A stretch of DNA of 64,000 bases, from NCBI RefSeq assembly GCF_000002875.2, contig NC_009399.2, positions 360,884 through 424,883 on the forward strand, in the 5' to 3' direction. Origin of the DNA: Leishmania infantum JPCM5. Its lineage: Eukaryota > Euglenozoa > Kinetoplastea > Trypanosomatida > Trypanosomatidae. The notes under the pieces are model-generated. The model was not told the origin of the DNA and ran no database searches. It saw only the letters and a list, made by a program, of their open reading frames with translations. The stretch's first letter is position 1; the number at the start of each line of letters is the position of its first letter. Both the position numbers and the translations under genes were made by a program. This document shows, one piece after another, positions 18,307-28,613 of the stretch.

Positions 18307-20184
18307 TTAGGGTGTTGTCGGCGAGACGGCCAGCGTGAGATCTTCCACTACCTGCGGCGCATTACTCAGTGAGGCGTCGAGCGCGCGTGCGCCAAGAGCC
18401 GCCGGTATCATGAGAAGCGTTGCCACGAACTGAAGCACCGCTGTCGCGACGAAGGTGCACCGGTAGCCGTGCTGCTTCGTAATGTAACCGCCAATCATGG
18501 CGCTGCCGGACCAGGAAACGAGCGAGACGCTCTCGAGCGCCGACCACTTAGCGCGGCTGTCCTTCGTCACGCAGTCCATGATGACGCTGCGGGTGATGCC
18601 AAACACGGAGTTCATGAGCGCATTGCGGCAAAGAAAGAGTGCGATGATGCCCGGCAACGTCGCGGCAGTGGTGAGCATCAAGAGTGCCGCTGTGCCCACA
18701 AGCCGCACACCCAGCGCTGCTGGGACGCGGCCGAGCCCACAGGTGTGAATGAGCCACGGCAGGCACATGGAGGTGACGGCGGTCAGCAAGGTGGAGGCGA
18801 TGTAGATGCCGTTGAGAGCGGCGGGGCCGATCTCGCGATCAGAGGCCAAGAACACAGGGAAGTACGGCACCGACATGCCGGAGCCGATGGCGAGGAGGAG
18901 ATCGACCACGCACATCCAGTACGGCACCGACGTCAAGCCACGCCAGCGGCTGTGTCTGAGGCTGCCGACAATACGGGGCACCCACGACACGCCTTCGCCG
19001 CCGTCCCGTAACACGATGCTTGAGTTTTGCTGTTGCTGCTGCTGAAAAGAGCCACTATCGTTTACAGGTGCGCTGAGAAGGCCTTTCCTAAGCGCGGCGT
19101 GCGCGGTCGTTGCTGTTCTCTCCCGCACGTCTTCGGCGTCGCCATCGCAACCTTCTCTTCCAAAGGTCTCGGCGGAGGCGCTCAACGGAAGCGCATCCGT
19201 GAACCGGAGGCGAACTCCATCCGTGGGGACATGGGAGAAGGCGACGCCCATCGATCCAGCCGCCAACACGGAGTCGGCACCTGGCGGCTGCTGCGTCGTT
19301 GGCTGCAGGGTCGAGTGCACAGGCGACTCGACAGCTTTGGTTTCCGTAGCGGTCACCGCTGCTCGGCCTCGTTCTGCGGCGGATGCCGCATCGACCGCCA
19401 CGATGTTGGGCTGCGTGCTACTACGCGAAATGTCCTCGTCCCCTTCCTTCACAGCGTAGCGGTCCTGCAAGCAGCACAGCGGCGCGAGGGCGATTGGGTG
19501 TGCCAACACGCCGAGCGTCATCACCACGCGAACGCGCCGCGGGTCCCACGAGTTTCCCCACTTAAAGAAGAGCAGCGCCGCCGCGCCATAGCCGACAACG
19601 TAGCAGACCGTCTGGATGACCCACTTGACATTGTAGATGACCGTGCGCTGTCCTTGAGGGACGCTGTCGGCGAAGAGCGCCTCCACACTGGTCGAGGTGA
19701 TACCCGTGTAGAGGCCCCACAGCGCCTGCGCGCCGAAGATGAGCCACACGCGGGAAGTCCAGAAAGCCCAAACGAAGACGGCGAGTGCCACCATGGCACA
19801 GCCGGCACCTGCCCGAATAGAGCGCTGCCGCGGCTGGCGGTCGGCAACGCACCCGACCACAAGCGCTCCCAGCAGCTGCGCGGCGCTACATACAGAGGCG
19901 GAAAAGCTCACAACAATGATGCTCGATGACGTCTTGAGCAGGAAGACGGGAAGGAGTTGCATCGCCCACATGCTGTAGCAGGAGCCGTCGAGGAAGTTAA
20001 AGCACATTGTTAAAGGGACGTTCGGGCTGCGCGACGAGAGCCATCCCAGAGACAGAGAAGACGCAGGGAATGCGGCGGCGGCGGTGGCGGCGACCGGGTG
20101 TTGCGTCAGCAGCGAGCGCGTCGTGGAGGCGGACGACGTACTCGGTGGCGATGCCGCGCCACTGTCCACCTCCTCAAAATCCAT
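18307..20184 (-). CDS. Major facilitator superfamily transporter, 625 aa
   Basis: The start is the ATG at 20184. A cytosolic tail of about 55 residues precedes the first membrane segment (MCFNFLDGSCYSMWAMQLLP). The loop after segment 2 carries the MFS signature-like GCVADRQPRQRSIRAG, in which the G...DR...R pattern is kept. Six segments are followed by a disordered cytosolic loop of about 160 residues (roughly 240-400, Ser/Thr/Gln-rich). The second six-segment bundle starts at PYWMCVVDLLLAIGSGMSVP. A conserved-looking stretch FGITRSVIMDCVTKDSRAKW then SALESVSLVSWSGSAMIGGY is typical of one eukaryotic MFS subgroup. Substrate is unknown. Most MFS proteins have 400-500 residues, so the extra length is the tail and central loop. 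Confidence 0.85.
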   Translation of the reverse strand: MDFEEVDSGAASPPSTSSASTTRSLLTQHPVAATAAAAFPASSLSLGWLSSRSPNVPLTMCFNFLDGSCYSMWAMQLLPVFLLKTSSSIIVVSFSASVCSAAQLLGALVVGCVADRQPRQRSIRAGAGCAMVALAVFVWAFWTSRVWLIFGAQALWGLYTGITSTSVEALFADSVPQGQRTVIYNVKWVIQTVCYVVGYGAAALLFFKWGNSWDPRRVRVVMTLGVLAHPIALAPLCCLQDRYAVKEGDEDISRSSTQPNIVAVDAASAAERGRAAVTATETKAVESPVHSTLQPTTQQPPGADSVLAAGSMGVAFSHVPTDGVRLRFTDALPLSASAETFGREGCDGDAEDVRERTATTAHAALRKGLLSAPVNDSGSFQQQQQQNSSIVLRDGGEGVSWVPRIVGSLRHSRWRGLTSVPYWMCVVDLLLAIGSGMSVPYFPVFLASDREIGPAALNGIYIASTLLTAVTSMCLPWLIHTCGLGRVPAALGVRLVGTAALLMLTTAATLPGIIALFLCRNALMNSVFGITRSVIMDCVTKDSRAKWSALESVSLVSWSGSAMIGGYITKQHGYRCTFVATAVLQFVATLLMIPAALGARALDASLSNAPQVVEDLTLAVSPTTP

Positions 20185-21282
20185 CTGTCTTCGAGCTGCC
20201 TAACAAGCGACGTTACGAAGAAGAGAGGAGAGAATAGGGACAAGATGTCGATGACGAGCGGGGTCATTTCTGTGGACGCGTGCCCGCTCGAGCGTGAAGG
20301 CTCACGGGCGTCTGTGTGCTCGGCTGGCCCTCTGCGTGGGTGGGTGACATAGACACGCACTCCCGCACTCCCGCGCAGCACTTTGAAACACCTCCGACAC
20401 AGGGAGAGTGCGATGAGATGCGGCCAGAAAACGGCTTCAAGCACCACGCGCGTACGACCGGGCGAGCGGCTCTGTCTTTCTCTTGTGGGTTCTCTCTCTC
20501 TCTAACGCCCACGAAGTTTTGGGCGCTGGGAAGGTCCAACACGTATACCGACGACGGAAGAGAAAGATGGGAGAGGGGAGGAGGGAGGGGTGCCGGCATC
20601 CAAGCCGCGCCATCACGCCAGAGCAGCAGCGCGAGTACCACACCGCAAAGCCTCAGCGTTGTCGTGGATCCCTTCCCTCCCCCTCCCGGGCCCCGCTCGC
20701 CGCCGTGCGTGCCGTCAAGCGGGAAATCAGAGAGAGTCATGAAAGAGAGGACGAAAGTCGACGAGGTGCGACCCGGTGGCCGCACGACACCCTCCACATG
20801 GAGGCACCACCGTTTCGCCGTGCCTGTGTGCGCTTTCCTTCGTGGAAAGGAGTGGCTCAACGCGTCAAGCGCGCAACCGGAAAATCGATTCCGAGCAGGA
20901 GGGTGTGATGGTGGGTAGTGGGTGGTGGTAGTGGAGATGCAGAGGCGCTCGCGTATCGCGGCTGCCGAGCAACGCGAGGTGGGGTTGGGGCAGGGACGTT
21001 GGTGTCGGTTGAGGGGAGAGGGTGGTGGTGGTGGTAGTCGAGGGGGGGGAGGCAGAGAGATGGCTTGCGTTTGGTCGCACGTATTTACGTGTGCCTGTGC
21101 AAGTCTCCGCCGGCGCACGCCTGCGCAGTCACACAGTGCACCAAAGGCACTTTTCCCTCCCCTCCCCTCTCCACCAGGATTGGGTACGCGCCCCCGTTCC
21201 GTGCGCGTGTCCCTCCTGTGGGCCACGCTCAGTGCCTTTCTCCGTCCGTTGCCTCAGGGGAGGGCACGACGAGGGAACAGTG
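20185..21282. other. Intergenic region
   Basis: No gene is seen. Strong purine-rich tracts on + (about 20555-20592 and 21011-21060) are candidate polypyrimidine tracts for trans-splicing of the MFS gene. A CT run lies at about 20493-20504. Confidence 0.55.
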
Positions 21283-22704
21283 TCACTCTTTTTCGACCAG
21301 CCAGTACTGGCCAAAGCCGTGCCGCACGCACTTCTCCGTCATCAAATCGGCCATCTCTTGCGTTGCCGCGGCCACGATGGTCGTGTCATGTGCCATGTCG
21401 AGCGGCCTGCCGAGCATATTGCACACAACACCGCCAGCCTCTGTGACGAGCAGCGATCCGGCACAGACGTCCCATGCCTTACCGGCCGGCTCAAGGTACG
21501 CGTCCACGCGCCCCGCCGCCACCTGCGCGAGGGTCGCCGCGCAGCTACCATAGCACCGCAGCGCCGCCACCGGCAGGCGAAGCAGCTCCTTGCGCATGGC
21601 CATGCTGCAGTCAATCGCGGCGTCGCACTTGCGACGACGGATGGCCGCGCCGTCGGGGCTGGCCGCCTCGGCCGTCGACAGCATCACACCGCAAGGGTGG
21701 TTGAACACCACAACCGACGTGGCCGGCACAACCTTGGCGTTTACGCGTACCTGCCGCCCGTTGACAAAGGCACCAAAGCCCTTGATGGCCGTGAAGAGCT
21801 CGCCGTTGCACTCCGGCACGACGCTCGGCGTGGTGTGCGTGATGATGGGTACGCTGTGTGGCGATGCAGAAGCCGCCGCTGTAGCAGCAGCAGCAGCCCT
21901 CAACGAAGGGAACGGCGGCGTTGGAGGCGTTGGGGGCAGGGCAGTTGTCGGCGCAGCGGCAGTCCCGTGCTCATCCAGCATCTTGGTCTTGCTGACGTCC
22001 ATGGGGGTGAGAGGGGCGGCCGCGACGGAGCCACACATGGTCCCAGAAATGGCAGGGGCAGTGACTGATAAAGTCGGAGACATCACCAGCTGCTGCTGCT
22101 GGTGCTGATACTGCTGCTGCTGCTGCTGCTGTGCGACGTTGAGCACCGCCGCAGCCGCTACGGTGAGTCGAACGCCGGAGCTGATGAAGGGTGTGAACAC
22201 CACGGCCAGCACCGGCTGCTTGCGGTAGGTGAGCCCAATGCTGATGCAGCAGTCTGGCAACCCGTGCACAAACGAAGCGGCGCCGTCGATGGGGTCCACG
22301 ACCCATGTGTAGTCGTCGGAGAGGGGGGTGCCGGGGTTGAGCTCCTCTGTCAAGAAGGCGAAGCGAAGGTGCGGCTTCTCACGCTGCACCTCCTCCGAGT
22401 ACTGGCGAAGAATGCGAATGATAGTCTCTCTACATTGTTTGCTGTGCTGCGTCACTAGGTTCGTCGCAGAAGTCTTGTTTTCGCACTCCACCGAGGCCGC
22501 GCCGCCGGCTGCAAGCGCGCTGGTCGTGTGGAAGGTGGCTGCAGCTGCCATCGCTAGGCGGCGTTTTTCAACGCATTGCCAGATGATGCGGCTGCCCTTG
22601 TCGGCTGCCTCAATGGCGACGCCGAGGGCCTCGATGAGGCTCATGTCGCCCGTATCCGCCGATGACGACGCTGGCACCGGAGTGGACATGACGCTGATAC
22701 TCAT
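21283..22704 (-). CDS. Divergent inositol monophosphatase family protein with low-complexity insertion, 473 aa
   Basis: The family hydrolyses inositol monophosphates, or related sugar/nucleotide phosphates, with Mg2+. The start is the ATG at 22704 ([11 protein letters not shown]). The fold landmarks are present: FAFLTEE (metal Glu), [15 protein letters not shown] at about residues 134-148 (metal Asp pair), [20 protein letters not shown], and [19 protein letters not shown] at about 406 (third metal Asp). Departures from the family norm are DGA in place of DGT in motif 1, and TNLVTQHS where most members have DLVTxxD. About 110 residues rich in Gln, Ala and Pro (roughly 183-295, including a Q7 run) are inserted between two core strands. 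Bacterial and animal members have about 270 residues. Catalysis may be retained because all metal ligands are present, but this is not certain. Confidence 0.85.
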   Translation of the reverse strand: MSISVMSTPVPASSSADTGDMSLIEALGVAIEAADKGSRIIWQCVEKRRLAMAAAATFHTTSALAAGGAASVECENKTSATNLVTQHSKQCRETIIRILRQYSEEVQREKPHLRFAFLTEELNPGTPLSDDYTWVVDPIDGAASFVHGLPDCCISIGLTYRKQPVLAVVFTPFISSGVRLTVAAAAVLNVAQQQQQQQYQHQQQQLVMSPTLSVTAPAISGTMCGSVAAAPLTPMDVSKTKMLDEHGTAAAPTTALPPTPPTPPFPSLRAAAAATAAASASPHSVPIITHTTPSVVPECNGELFTAIKGFGAFVNGRQVRVNAKVVPATSVVVFNHPCGVMLSTAEAASPDGAAIRRRKCDAAIDCSMAMRKELLRLPVAALRCYGSCAATLAQVAAGRVDAYLEPAGKAWDVCAGSLLVTEAGGVVCNMLGRPLDMAHDTTIVAAATQEMADLMTEKCVRHGFGQYWLVEKE

Positions 22705-23860
22705 TTTCTGTGCCTTCGTGCATGCGTGCGGGGGTGGGGTGGTAGGCGTTCCCAGCAGACGGAGGCAGGGTGTACGCAGACACACATACACAGTAACAGG
22801 AGGGAGGGAGGAATGAGGAAAAAGGTGGAGTTTTCTTTGTGGGTGTGCGTGGGGGGGGGGCGTAATGGTTGAGCTTGATGGGACAGTCTGCGGCAGCTGC
22901 GTATGTGCCAGTGCGTGGACTGAGGTGGGGGGGGAGAGAGAGGGAGCCGAGCAGATCGACGATGACGGGATGGGGAGAGGGGGGATGAGAAAGAGTTACA
23001 AGCAATCAAACCGACATCACCACATACACCCCCACACCCCCACACAGAAACACTCATATACGCTTCCACTGGCACCTACTCGGAGGGTTGTCATTGTTTG
23101 CCTCTCTTCACTGCACAGGCATACGCCTGGATATGACAAGGGGGAGATGTGTGTGCGTGTGCGCATGCGTGTATCGGCGTGGGCACAGGGGACGTTCCGC
23201 TGCTCGTGCTCACCCCTCCCATTGACACCCACGTCCAACCACTTTTCCGCTTACACGTCGAATTCTCCGACCGATAACCATCATGAGAGACAGTGGAGTG
23301 TGGAGCAGCGGCGGATCCTCCATCAATCCGAAGTAGTTGCTCCATCGCCGCAGCATGCACGCTGGTTACGGTTGCGAAAACAAGTGTTTTGACACGTTAT
23401 ATCGGGCGGGCTGGAGGGGAAGACACACACACACACACATCCGCTTACGGGCACTGACGCAGCACCCTGGCGCCATCATCGGCTTGCGCACGTGTGAGCG
23501 CGCGCAGTGCGTTGTAGTGCGAGGTGCGACAGGAGCACGAACCATCCATAATAACGAAAGATGCCAGATATAGACGGGCACACGCACGCACACGAGTACA
23601 GATGTACACATGCAAAAAGCGAACGACGAAGGCAACCACACCGGTGACAGAGAATCCCTCACCGAATCGCCCCTCCCACCAATACACGCACTCACAGGCA
23701 CACGCCAGCGGTACCGCGCACACACACACACACACAGACGCACACAAACTCTACAGACCGACAACGAAGGCAGCGCGAAAACATCTCCCCACTCTCCAAC
23801 GGTGGTTATGCTTATAAAGAATACGTAACGTTTTCGCTGCTGCGCTTCACGTGTGTGTGT

Positions 23861-24378
23861 GCCCCATTCCCTGCGGCAGCATGGCACAGGCTCGAACCAC
23901 ACGCCACTCTCTACCCCCACCCCCAGGTGCGACGCAGCCGCCGACACCCGCGTTACAGCGGCGCGCCGACTCCGTCGTCTGAGCGCGGCCCCCCTGCACC
24001 AAACTCTACCCGCCCACCCGCCTCTTCGCAGGTCGCCATCCCTGGCGCATCCCCCCTCGGGGTGGCACTCAGACTCCCCCACCGGTGGGCAGTGTGAGGG
24101 CCGGGGGTGGGATGCGCTCGAGTCACGCCGACACTCTGCCCATCACATGGACGGCACAGACGTGGGCACGGTCGCCGGTCGCTCCGACGCAGCACCGTGC
24201 AGGACCTCACCGCCGACATCCGTAGCGATGGGGCGCTCTGAGCTCCCTACCTCGTCAGCGCTCCACCCTCTTACCCCACCAGAGGCGGCTCGGCATTGGC
24301 AGGGGATGGGGTGTGGTGGTGTGGGCGGCCTGGCTGCTTCCCACAGACAGAGTGTGTGTGCGTGTGCCTGTGTGGAGA
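23861..24378 (-). mobile_element. 518-bp dispersed repeat, copy 2 (SIDER-like retroposon, putative)
   Basis: This matches 10732-11249 at all but one base. The left edge is again a GT tract with CACGTG, then in transcript sense an A-rich motif (GCGAAAACGTT) that is only loosely similar to the tail of copy 1. Right of 24378 the two loci are unrelated. It lies downstream of the ABCG transporter in the direction of transcription, so it is probably part of that mRNA's 3'UTR. No ORF in the element looks real. Confidence 0.65.
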
Positions 24379-25567
24379 TGGTGTACAGGAGACCCCGGGA
24401 TACTCTTCGGAGGTGTCCCTCCCCATTACGGAAGAGCACACTTCTCAGAAGAAGAATCAAGGCAATAGGGGCGAGGAAGAGCACGCACACGCAAGCCGCC
24501 GCCATCACGCGCGAAGTCGATAGAGAAGCTGAAGGAGGAGGACACGGGTACATACTGCACACACGAGGGGAAGGACTGGCCTTCGGTCAGAGAAGAACCA
24601 AAGGAAAAAAGCTAGTGAGTGCGTGCCCTGTGGCGTTGGTGGTGGTTGCCTCCTGCTGCTGATGATCAATGAAGAAGAAGTCAAATTAGACGATGTCGTG
24701 TAGACTTACACACAACGGAAAAGGGAAGGGACAACGGCAGAAACGAGACGAGACGAGGACGACAAGGCGCAAGCCAACAGGAGTGGCCCCAGCAAAGACA
24801 TACGCGCTTCAAGGGTAGTCGCGGCCCCGGGGCAGCGGGTTTGATGAGTCATGCACGAATCGAAGGAACAAGGAGGGATAGGGGGAAGGGGGGAGAGAGT
24901 GTGCCGTGCGTACGGCAACGCCCCCCCTTCCCCTCCACAACACCAACCCACAACCACCGCCACCACACAAGGATCTGCTTCGTGTACAAGAGCAGGCAGT
25001 GAGTCGTGATGGAGAGCCAGAGCGAGCGACTGCAGCGTGCACGGTGGACGAAAGGAGGGAGAAGGGCCAAAACTAGCAGAAACAACAGGGCACAAGGATC
25101 GTCGAACAATGCAGCGAAGAAAATAGATGGGTTGGGCGCGGTGCTGCCGTGGTGGTGGTGGTGGTGGAGTCCTGCGTAGTGAAGGTCTACGTATGCGTGT
25201 GTTTGTGTGTCCGTGGGGTGCTCCCGCCCTCCCGTAGGCATGCACACACACACACACAAACACGCATACTCGTCAACAGACAACGAGAGGTAAAAGGAAA
25301 GGGGAAGGGGGGAGGAAGGGGAGGGGGTCAATGGCAACACACGACGCACTCAAACACTCATGATGACGCAGAAAAACAACAACAGCAGAGGAGAGGGAAA
25401 TCAACGCATGCCTGCGGGGCGCATCAAAGACCATCCGCCTCGTCGCGCCGACACACGCACACACACACGCAGCGAGTGCGCCGCACCGCAGCAAATGAGA
25501 ACACCAAGCAAACGAGAAAGTGCGCTGAAGAATCGGAATGCCACGCCGATTATCGACGACAGAAAGA

Positions 25568-25680
25568 CACCAATACACACATATACATACATATGTATAT
25601 ACATGCATATATATGTACTTCTACTAATGTATGTATATATATATATATACGTACGTATACATATGTATGCATAGTCTATG
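25568..25680. repeat. AT-dinucleotide island with palindromes
   Basis: This is a strikingly AT-rich tract in a GC-rich window, with ATAC/ATGT/TATA alternation, an (AT)n core at about 25634-25649 and a perfect 14-base palindrome TATACGTACGTATA at 25646-25659. Confidence 0.85.
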
Positions 25681-26387
25681 TGTCGAAAGACAGGGACACA
25701 CACACACACACACGCGCGGGTAGCATCTCACATCACATGTGTGCGCAGCCCACAGCGCGCGCGTACGCGCGCCTGAGAAAGAGGGTGGAAGAGAGAGAGA
25801 GAGAGAACGGGTGTGTGGGGCTTACTTGTGCATCCGCATAAAGAAAAGGTGCACCGATGAGCATGCACACAAACTGATACAAGGCGGGGTCCGTAGGGGG
25901 AGGGTTGCGACAGAAACATCCTCCGCGAAGCTGAGCCCACATGTCCACCACAACCCGATACCTCCCTCCTTTGTTTTCTCCTCCACCAAGTCGGCTCGTT
26001 CGTGTGACTGCGCATGTGGACGCATGTCGGCTGTGCCTCATGCGTCCCCCTCTCCTCCCCCCAACCACCACCCCCGTGCTTGCCTTCGTCTCCATGCCTT
26101 CTTAGGAGGGGGTGTGCGGGCGGTGGGTGTGTTGGGCTGGAAGGGCAGGGAGCGTGGGTCGAGGGCATTACGGTGATGACACTGATGCTGCCCCCGATTT
26201 CTTGCAGAGACCCCAACGCACGCGCATGCGTGTTCTTGTGTTGATCTTCACGTGCATGTGGGTGCTATCGGCCTCGTGTCGGACCGTCTCCTCCCCACGC
26301 CTCCATCGCGGCGAATGAGCTGCAGCGGTGGCAGCGGCGCTGGGACAGACGCAGCCTTGGCGCAACAGGCGCACGCGCGACGCTGCA

Positions 26388-28613
26388 TTACGACCGGTAC
26401 TTGCGCGGCTTCATATCCTTCACGTCGACGGGGCTTTCCACGTACGTCACCGGCGTGTCAGGCAACGCCAGCGTCGCACGCTCGCTCTCGCCGTCCCAGA
26501 TCGGCTGATGGTTCTCCGGGTTGTTGATTGGAGACGATACCCCGGTGCCGTACGCGTTCGACGGCGTCGCAATCGACCCCACCAGCGTCGACTGAACGTC
26601 GGACAGCTCGTCGTTGCTGCGGGCTGACGCGATGGCGCGCGGAGAGGCGACGCGTTTGCGGAGGTTCTTCACAAACTGAAGCTTACCGCGGCGCTGCCGG
26701 CCCTGGTAGTAAAGCGACGTGGCGCCGATGAAGCGCAGGCCGATCTGGTACACGATAAGGGCGACGAATGTCTGCCAGTAGTGCCAGCCCTGGAAGCCCA
26801 TGTACTCGATGACGGCCTGCCCGTCCGGGAACGTGCACAAAGGCGTGACGGGGTCGCAGATGACTGTCAGGCGCTCGAACTCGTTCGTGAAGACGCCGAG
26901 GTAGGCGTGACGGGGGAAGGAGATGTAGTTCAGCCACTCCCAGTACGGGTACAGGCGATCCGTGTTCGCGAACAGCCCAGCCACAATGAACAGCGGCAGC
27001 AAGATAAGCGGAACCATGGCAAAGGCCGCCTGCGACTGCTTGAAGAAGGTGGCGAACATGAGGCCGAAGGAGTAGCCCAAGTTGGCGAGCAGCACCAGGA
27101 TGAACCAGTGCACAAAGAAGGCACCGGCGCTTCGGTGAAAGTGGATCATGAAATACGCGATGAGGTCGAACACGGTCGGGAAGAGTATCTGCCACGGCAG
27201 CTCCGCCAGGTTCTTGGCGAGGAAGTAGGTGTACGCGTTGTAGGCGTCGTTCGCCTGCTCCTGCAGGAAGACGGCTCGCTCCGGCGGGAAGGCGGCAATA
27301 CCGTTCATGGCAGCACCGAAAAGGTTGTTCATGAGCGTGACGTAGAGCGCGCCGAGGCGGTCCTGCACGCCCTGCTGGTTCAGCTGCAAGTTAAAGAAGA
27401 ACAGGCCAACGAAGATGGCGAAGAAGAGCGTCTGCACGGAGCGCCCGTAGAAGTTGCCGGGGTCGCGCAGGTACATGCGCCACGATCGCTTGAAGAGCTC
27501 GGAGAACTGCAGGCAGAAGTTCGCGCCCTTCAGCTCCAGCTGCTCCTCCAGGTAGTCGTCCGTCAGCGTTATGACGCCGGTCACCGGGGTCAGGCACGGG
27601 TTGTCATTTGCCGCATCTGACATGACGTAGTCCTCCCAGGCGAGCCACAGCTGCGACAGGATTTCCTCGGGCAACTGCAGCAGGTTCATGAAGTACTCCG
27701 TCGGGTTCGTGCGCGGCGGCACGTCGTAGCCGAGGGAGGCAAAATACTCGATGGAGTCCGCCGTGGGCCCGTGGTAAATGACGTGGCCCTTCGCCAGTAG
27801 CAGCAGATCGTCGAAGAGGTCGAACAGCTCCGACGATGGCGAGTGCACGGTGGCAATGACGGTACGCATGTCGTTCTTGGCTAGATCCTGAAGGAGATGA
27901 CCGACGCGCACGGCGTTCACAGAGTCCAGGCCTGTCGTCGGCTCATCCAGCAGCATCACAAAGGGGTTCGTCACGAGCTCAGTGCCGATGTTGGCACGCT
28001 TGCGCTCGCCACCAGAGACGCCCTTCAGAATGCCAGGGATACCAAGAATCGTGTCCTGGCACTTGGTCAGGGAGAGACGCTTGATGACGTCTGCGACACG
28101 CCGACGGGCGGTTTCACTGTCGAGACCGAGTCGCAGACGCGCGGAGAAGTAGATGGCCTCGCGCGGTGTGTCCTTGCCCATGACAATATCGTCCTGGCAC
28201 ACGTACGACACCAAGCGCTTGTAGCGCTGCTGATAAATGTTGTTGTTCATGAAGCAGCACCCTTCCTGCCGTGCGGTGGCGTTGAAGAGCTTGCCAGTGA
28301 TTGTGCCCATCAGCGTCGTCTTACCCGCGCCAGAGGGCCCCATGATAGCCAGCACGCGCCCACCCTTGGCACACCCGCTGAGGTTGAAAAGCAGGGTCTT
28401 GTAGATGACGTTGCCATCCTTGTCCTCGACCGGCACCTGATAGGTCAGGTTCTCCCAGGTAAAGTTCACGGCGCGGCTGAGCGCGGGTACCTTCGCGTCC
28501 TCTGCATTCGACTTCGCCTGCGGCGGCGTCACCGATGCCGTGGGCGGGATGCTTGTGAGCTCCGTCGGCGTCCCGACAGACGGCTTGTGGGCTTGATCAA
28601 CTTGTGTCCCCAT
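26388..28613 (-). CDS. ABCG-subfamily half ABC transporter, 741 aa
   Basis: This is an ATP-driven membrane exporter working as a dimer; lipids, drugs or thiol conjugates are typical substrates of Leishmania ABCG proteins. The start is the ATG at 28613. The nucleotide-binding domain comes first, as in all ABCG proteins: Walker A GPSGAGKTT at about residue 89, Q-loop SYVCQDD, signature VSGGERKR at about 198, Walker B FVMLLDEPTTGLDS at about 218-231, and H-loop ATVHSPSSELF. NPTEYFMNLL follows, then the membrane domain from about residue 390 with six hydrophobic segments and a long last external loop (CDPVTPLCTFPDGQ). All ATPase motifs are intact, so it should be active. The size is normal. A chromosome 15 location would suggest ABCG4, from memory only. 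Confidence 0.92.
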   Translation of the reverse strand: MGTQVDQAHKPSVGTPTELTSIPPTASVTPPQAKSNAEDAKVPALSRAVNFTWENLTYQVPVEDKDGNVIYKTLLFNLSGCAKGGRVLAIMGPSGAGKTTLMGTITGKLFNATARQEGCCFMNNNIYQQRYKRLVSYVCQDDIVMGKDTPREAIYFSARLRLGLDSETARRRVADVIKRLSLTKCQDTILGIPGILKGVSGGERKRANIGTELVTNPFVMLLDEPTTGLDSVNAVRVGHLLQDLAKNDMRTVIATVHSPSSELFDLFDDLLLLAKGHVIYHGPTADSIEYFASLGYDVPPRTNPTEYFMNLLQLPEEILSQLWLAWEDYVMSDAANDNPCLTPVTGVITLTDDYLEEQLELKGANFCLQFSELFKRSWRMYLRDPGNFYGRSVQTLFFAIFVGLFFFNLQLNQQGVQDRLGALYVTLMNNLFGAAMNGIAAFPPERAVFLQEQANDAYNAYTYFLAKNLAELPWQILFPTVFDLIAYFMIHFHRSAGAFFVHWFILVLLANLGYSFGLMFATFFKQSQAAFAMVPLILLPLFIVAGLFANTDRLYPYWEWLNYISFPRHAYLGVFTNEFERLTVICDPVTPLCTFPDGQAVIEYMGFQGWHYWQTFVALIVYQIGLRFIGATSLYYQGRQRRGKLQFVKNLRKRVASPRAIASARSNDELSDVQSTLVGSIATPSNAYGTGVSSPINNPENHQPIWDGESERATLALPDTPVTYVESPVDVKDMKPRKYRS

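Larger units (their letters stand above)
22705..26387. other. Longest gene-free stretch (3.7 kb), with repeat copy 2 and an AT island
   Basis: It is probably the long 3'UTR of the ABCG gene plus the leader of the phosphatase gene. It holds a G10 run (about 22851-22860), CA repeats (about 23425-23440 and 23719-23736), the 518-bp repeat copy 2 (23861-24378), G-rich blocks around 25290-25327, an AT-dinucleotide island (about 25568-25680) and a GA run (about 25790-25806). The open frames here are repeat-derived, and I support no gene. Confidence 0.6.

Noticed and set aside
19027..19929. 300-codon open frame on the + strand
   Set aside because: Antisense shadow of the MFS transporter, which has clear membrane segments and loop motif.
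21022..22068. 348-codon open frame on the + strand
   Set aside because: It lies antisense over the inositol monophosphatase gene, whose family motifs are clear. Composition (Arg/His-rich) is typical of a shadow frame in GC-rich DNA.
24655..24720. Possible C/D-box snoRNA (TGATGAT near 24660)
   Set aside because: I could not find a matching D box or terminal stem, so one box-like motif is not enough.
24706..25349. Minus-strand open frames of 166-185 codons below the ABCG gene
   Set aside because: They consist of Cys-Val and His-rich repeat-derived sequence with Ser/Pro/Leu runs, so they are UTR-like with no recognisable domain.
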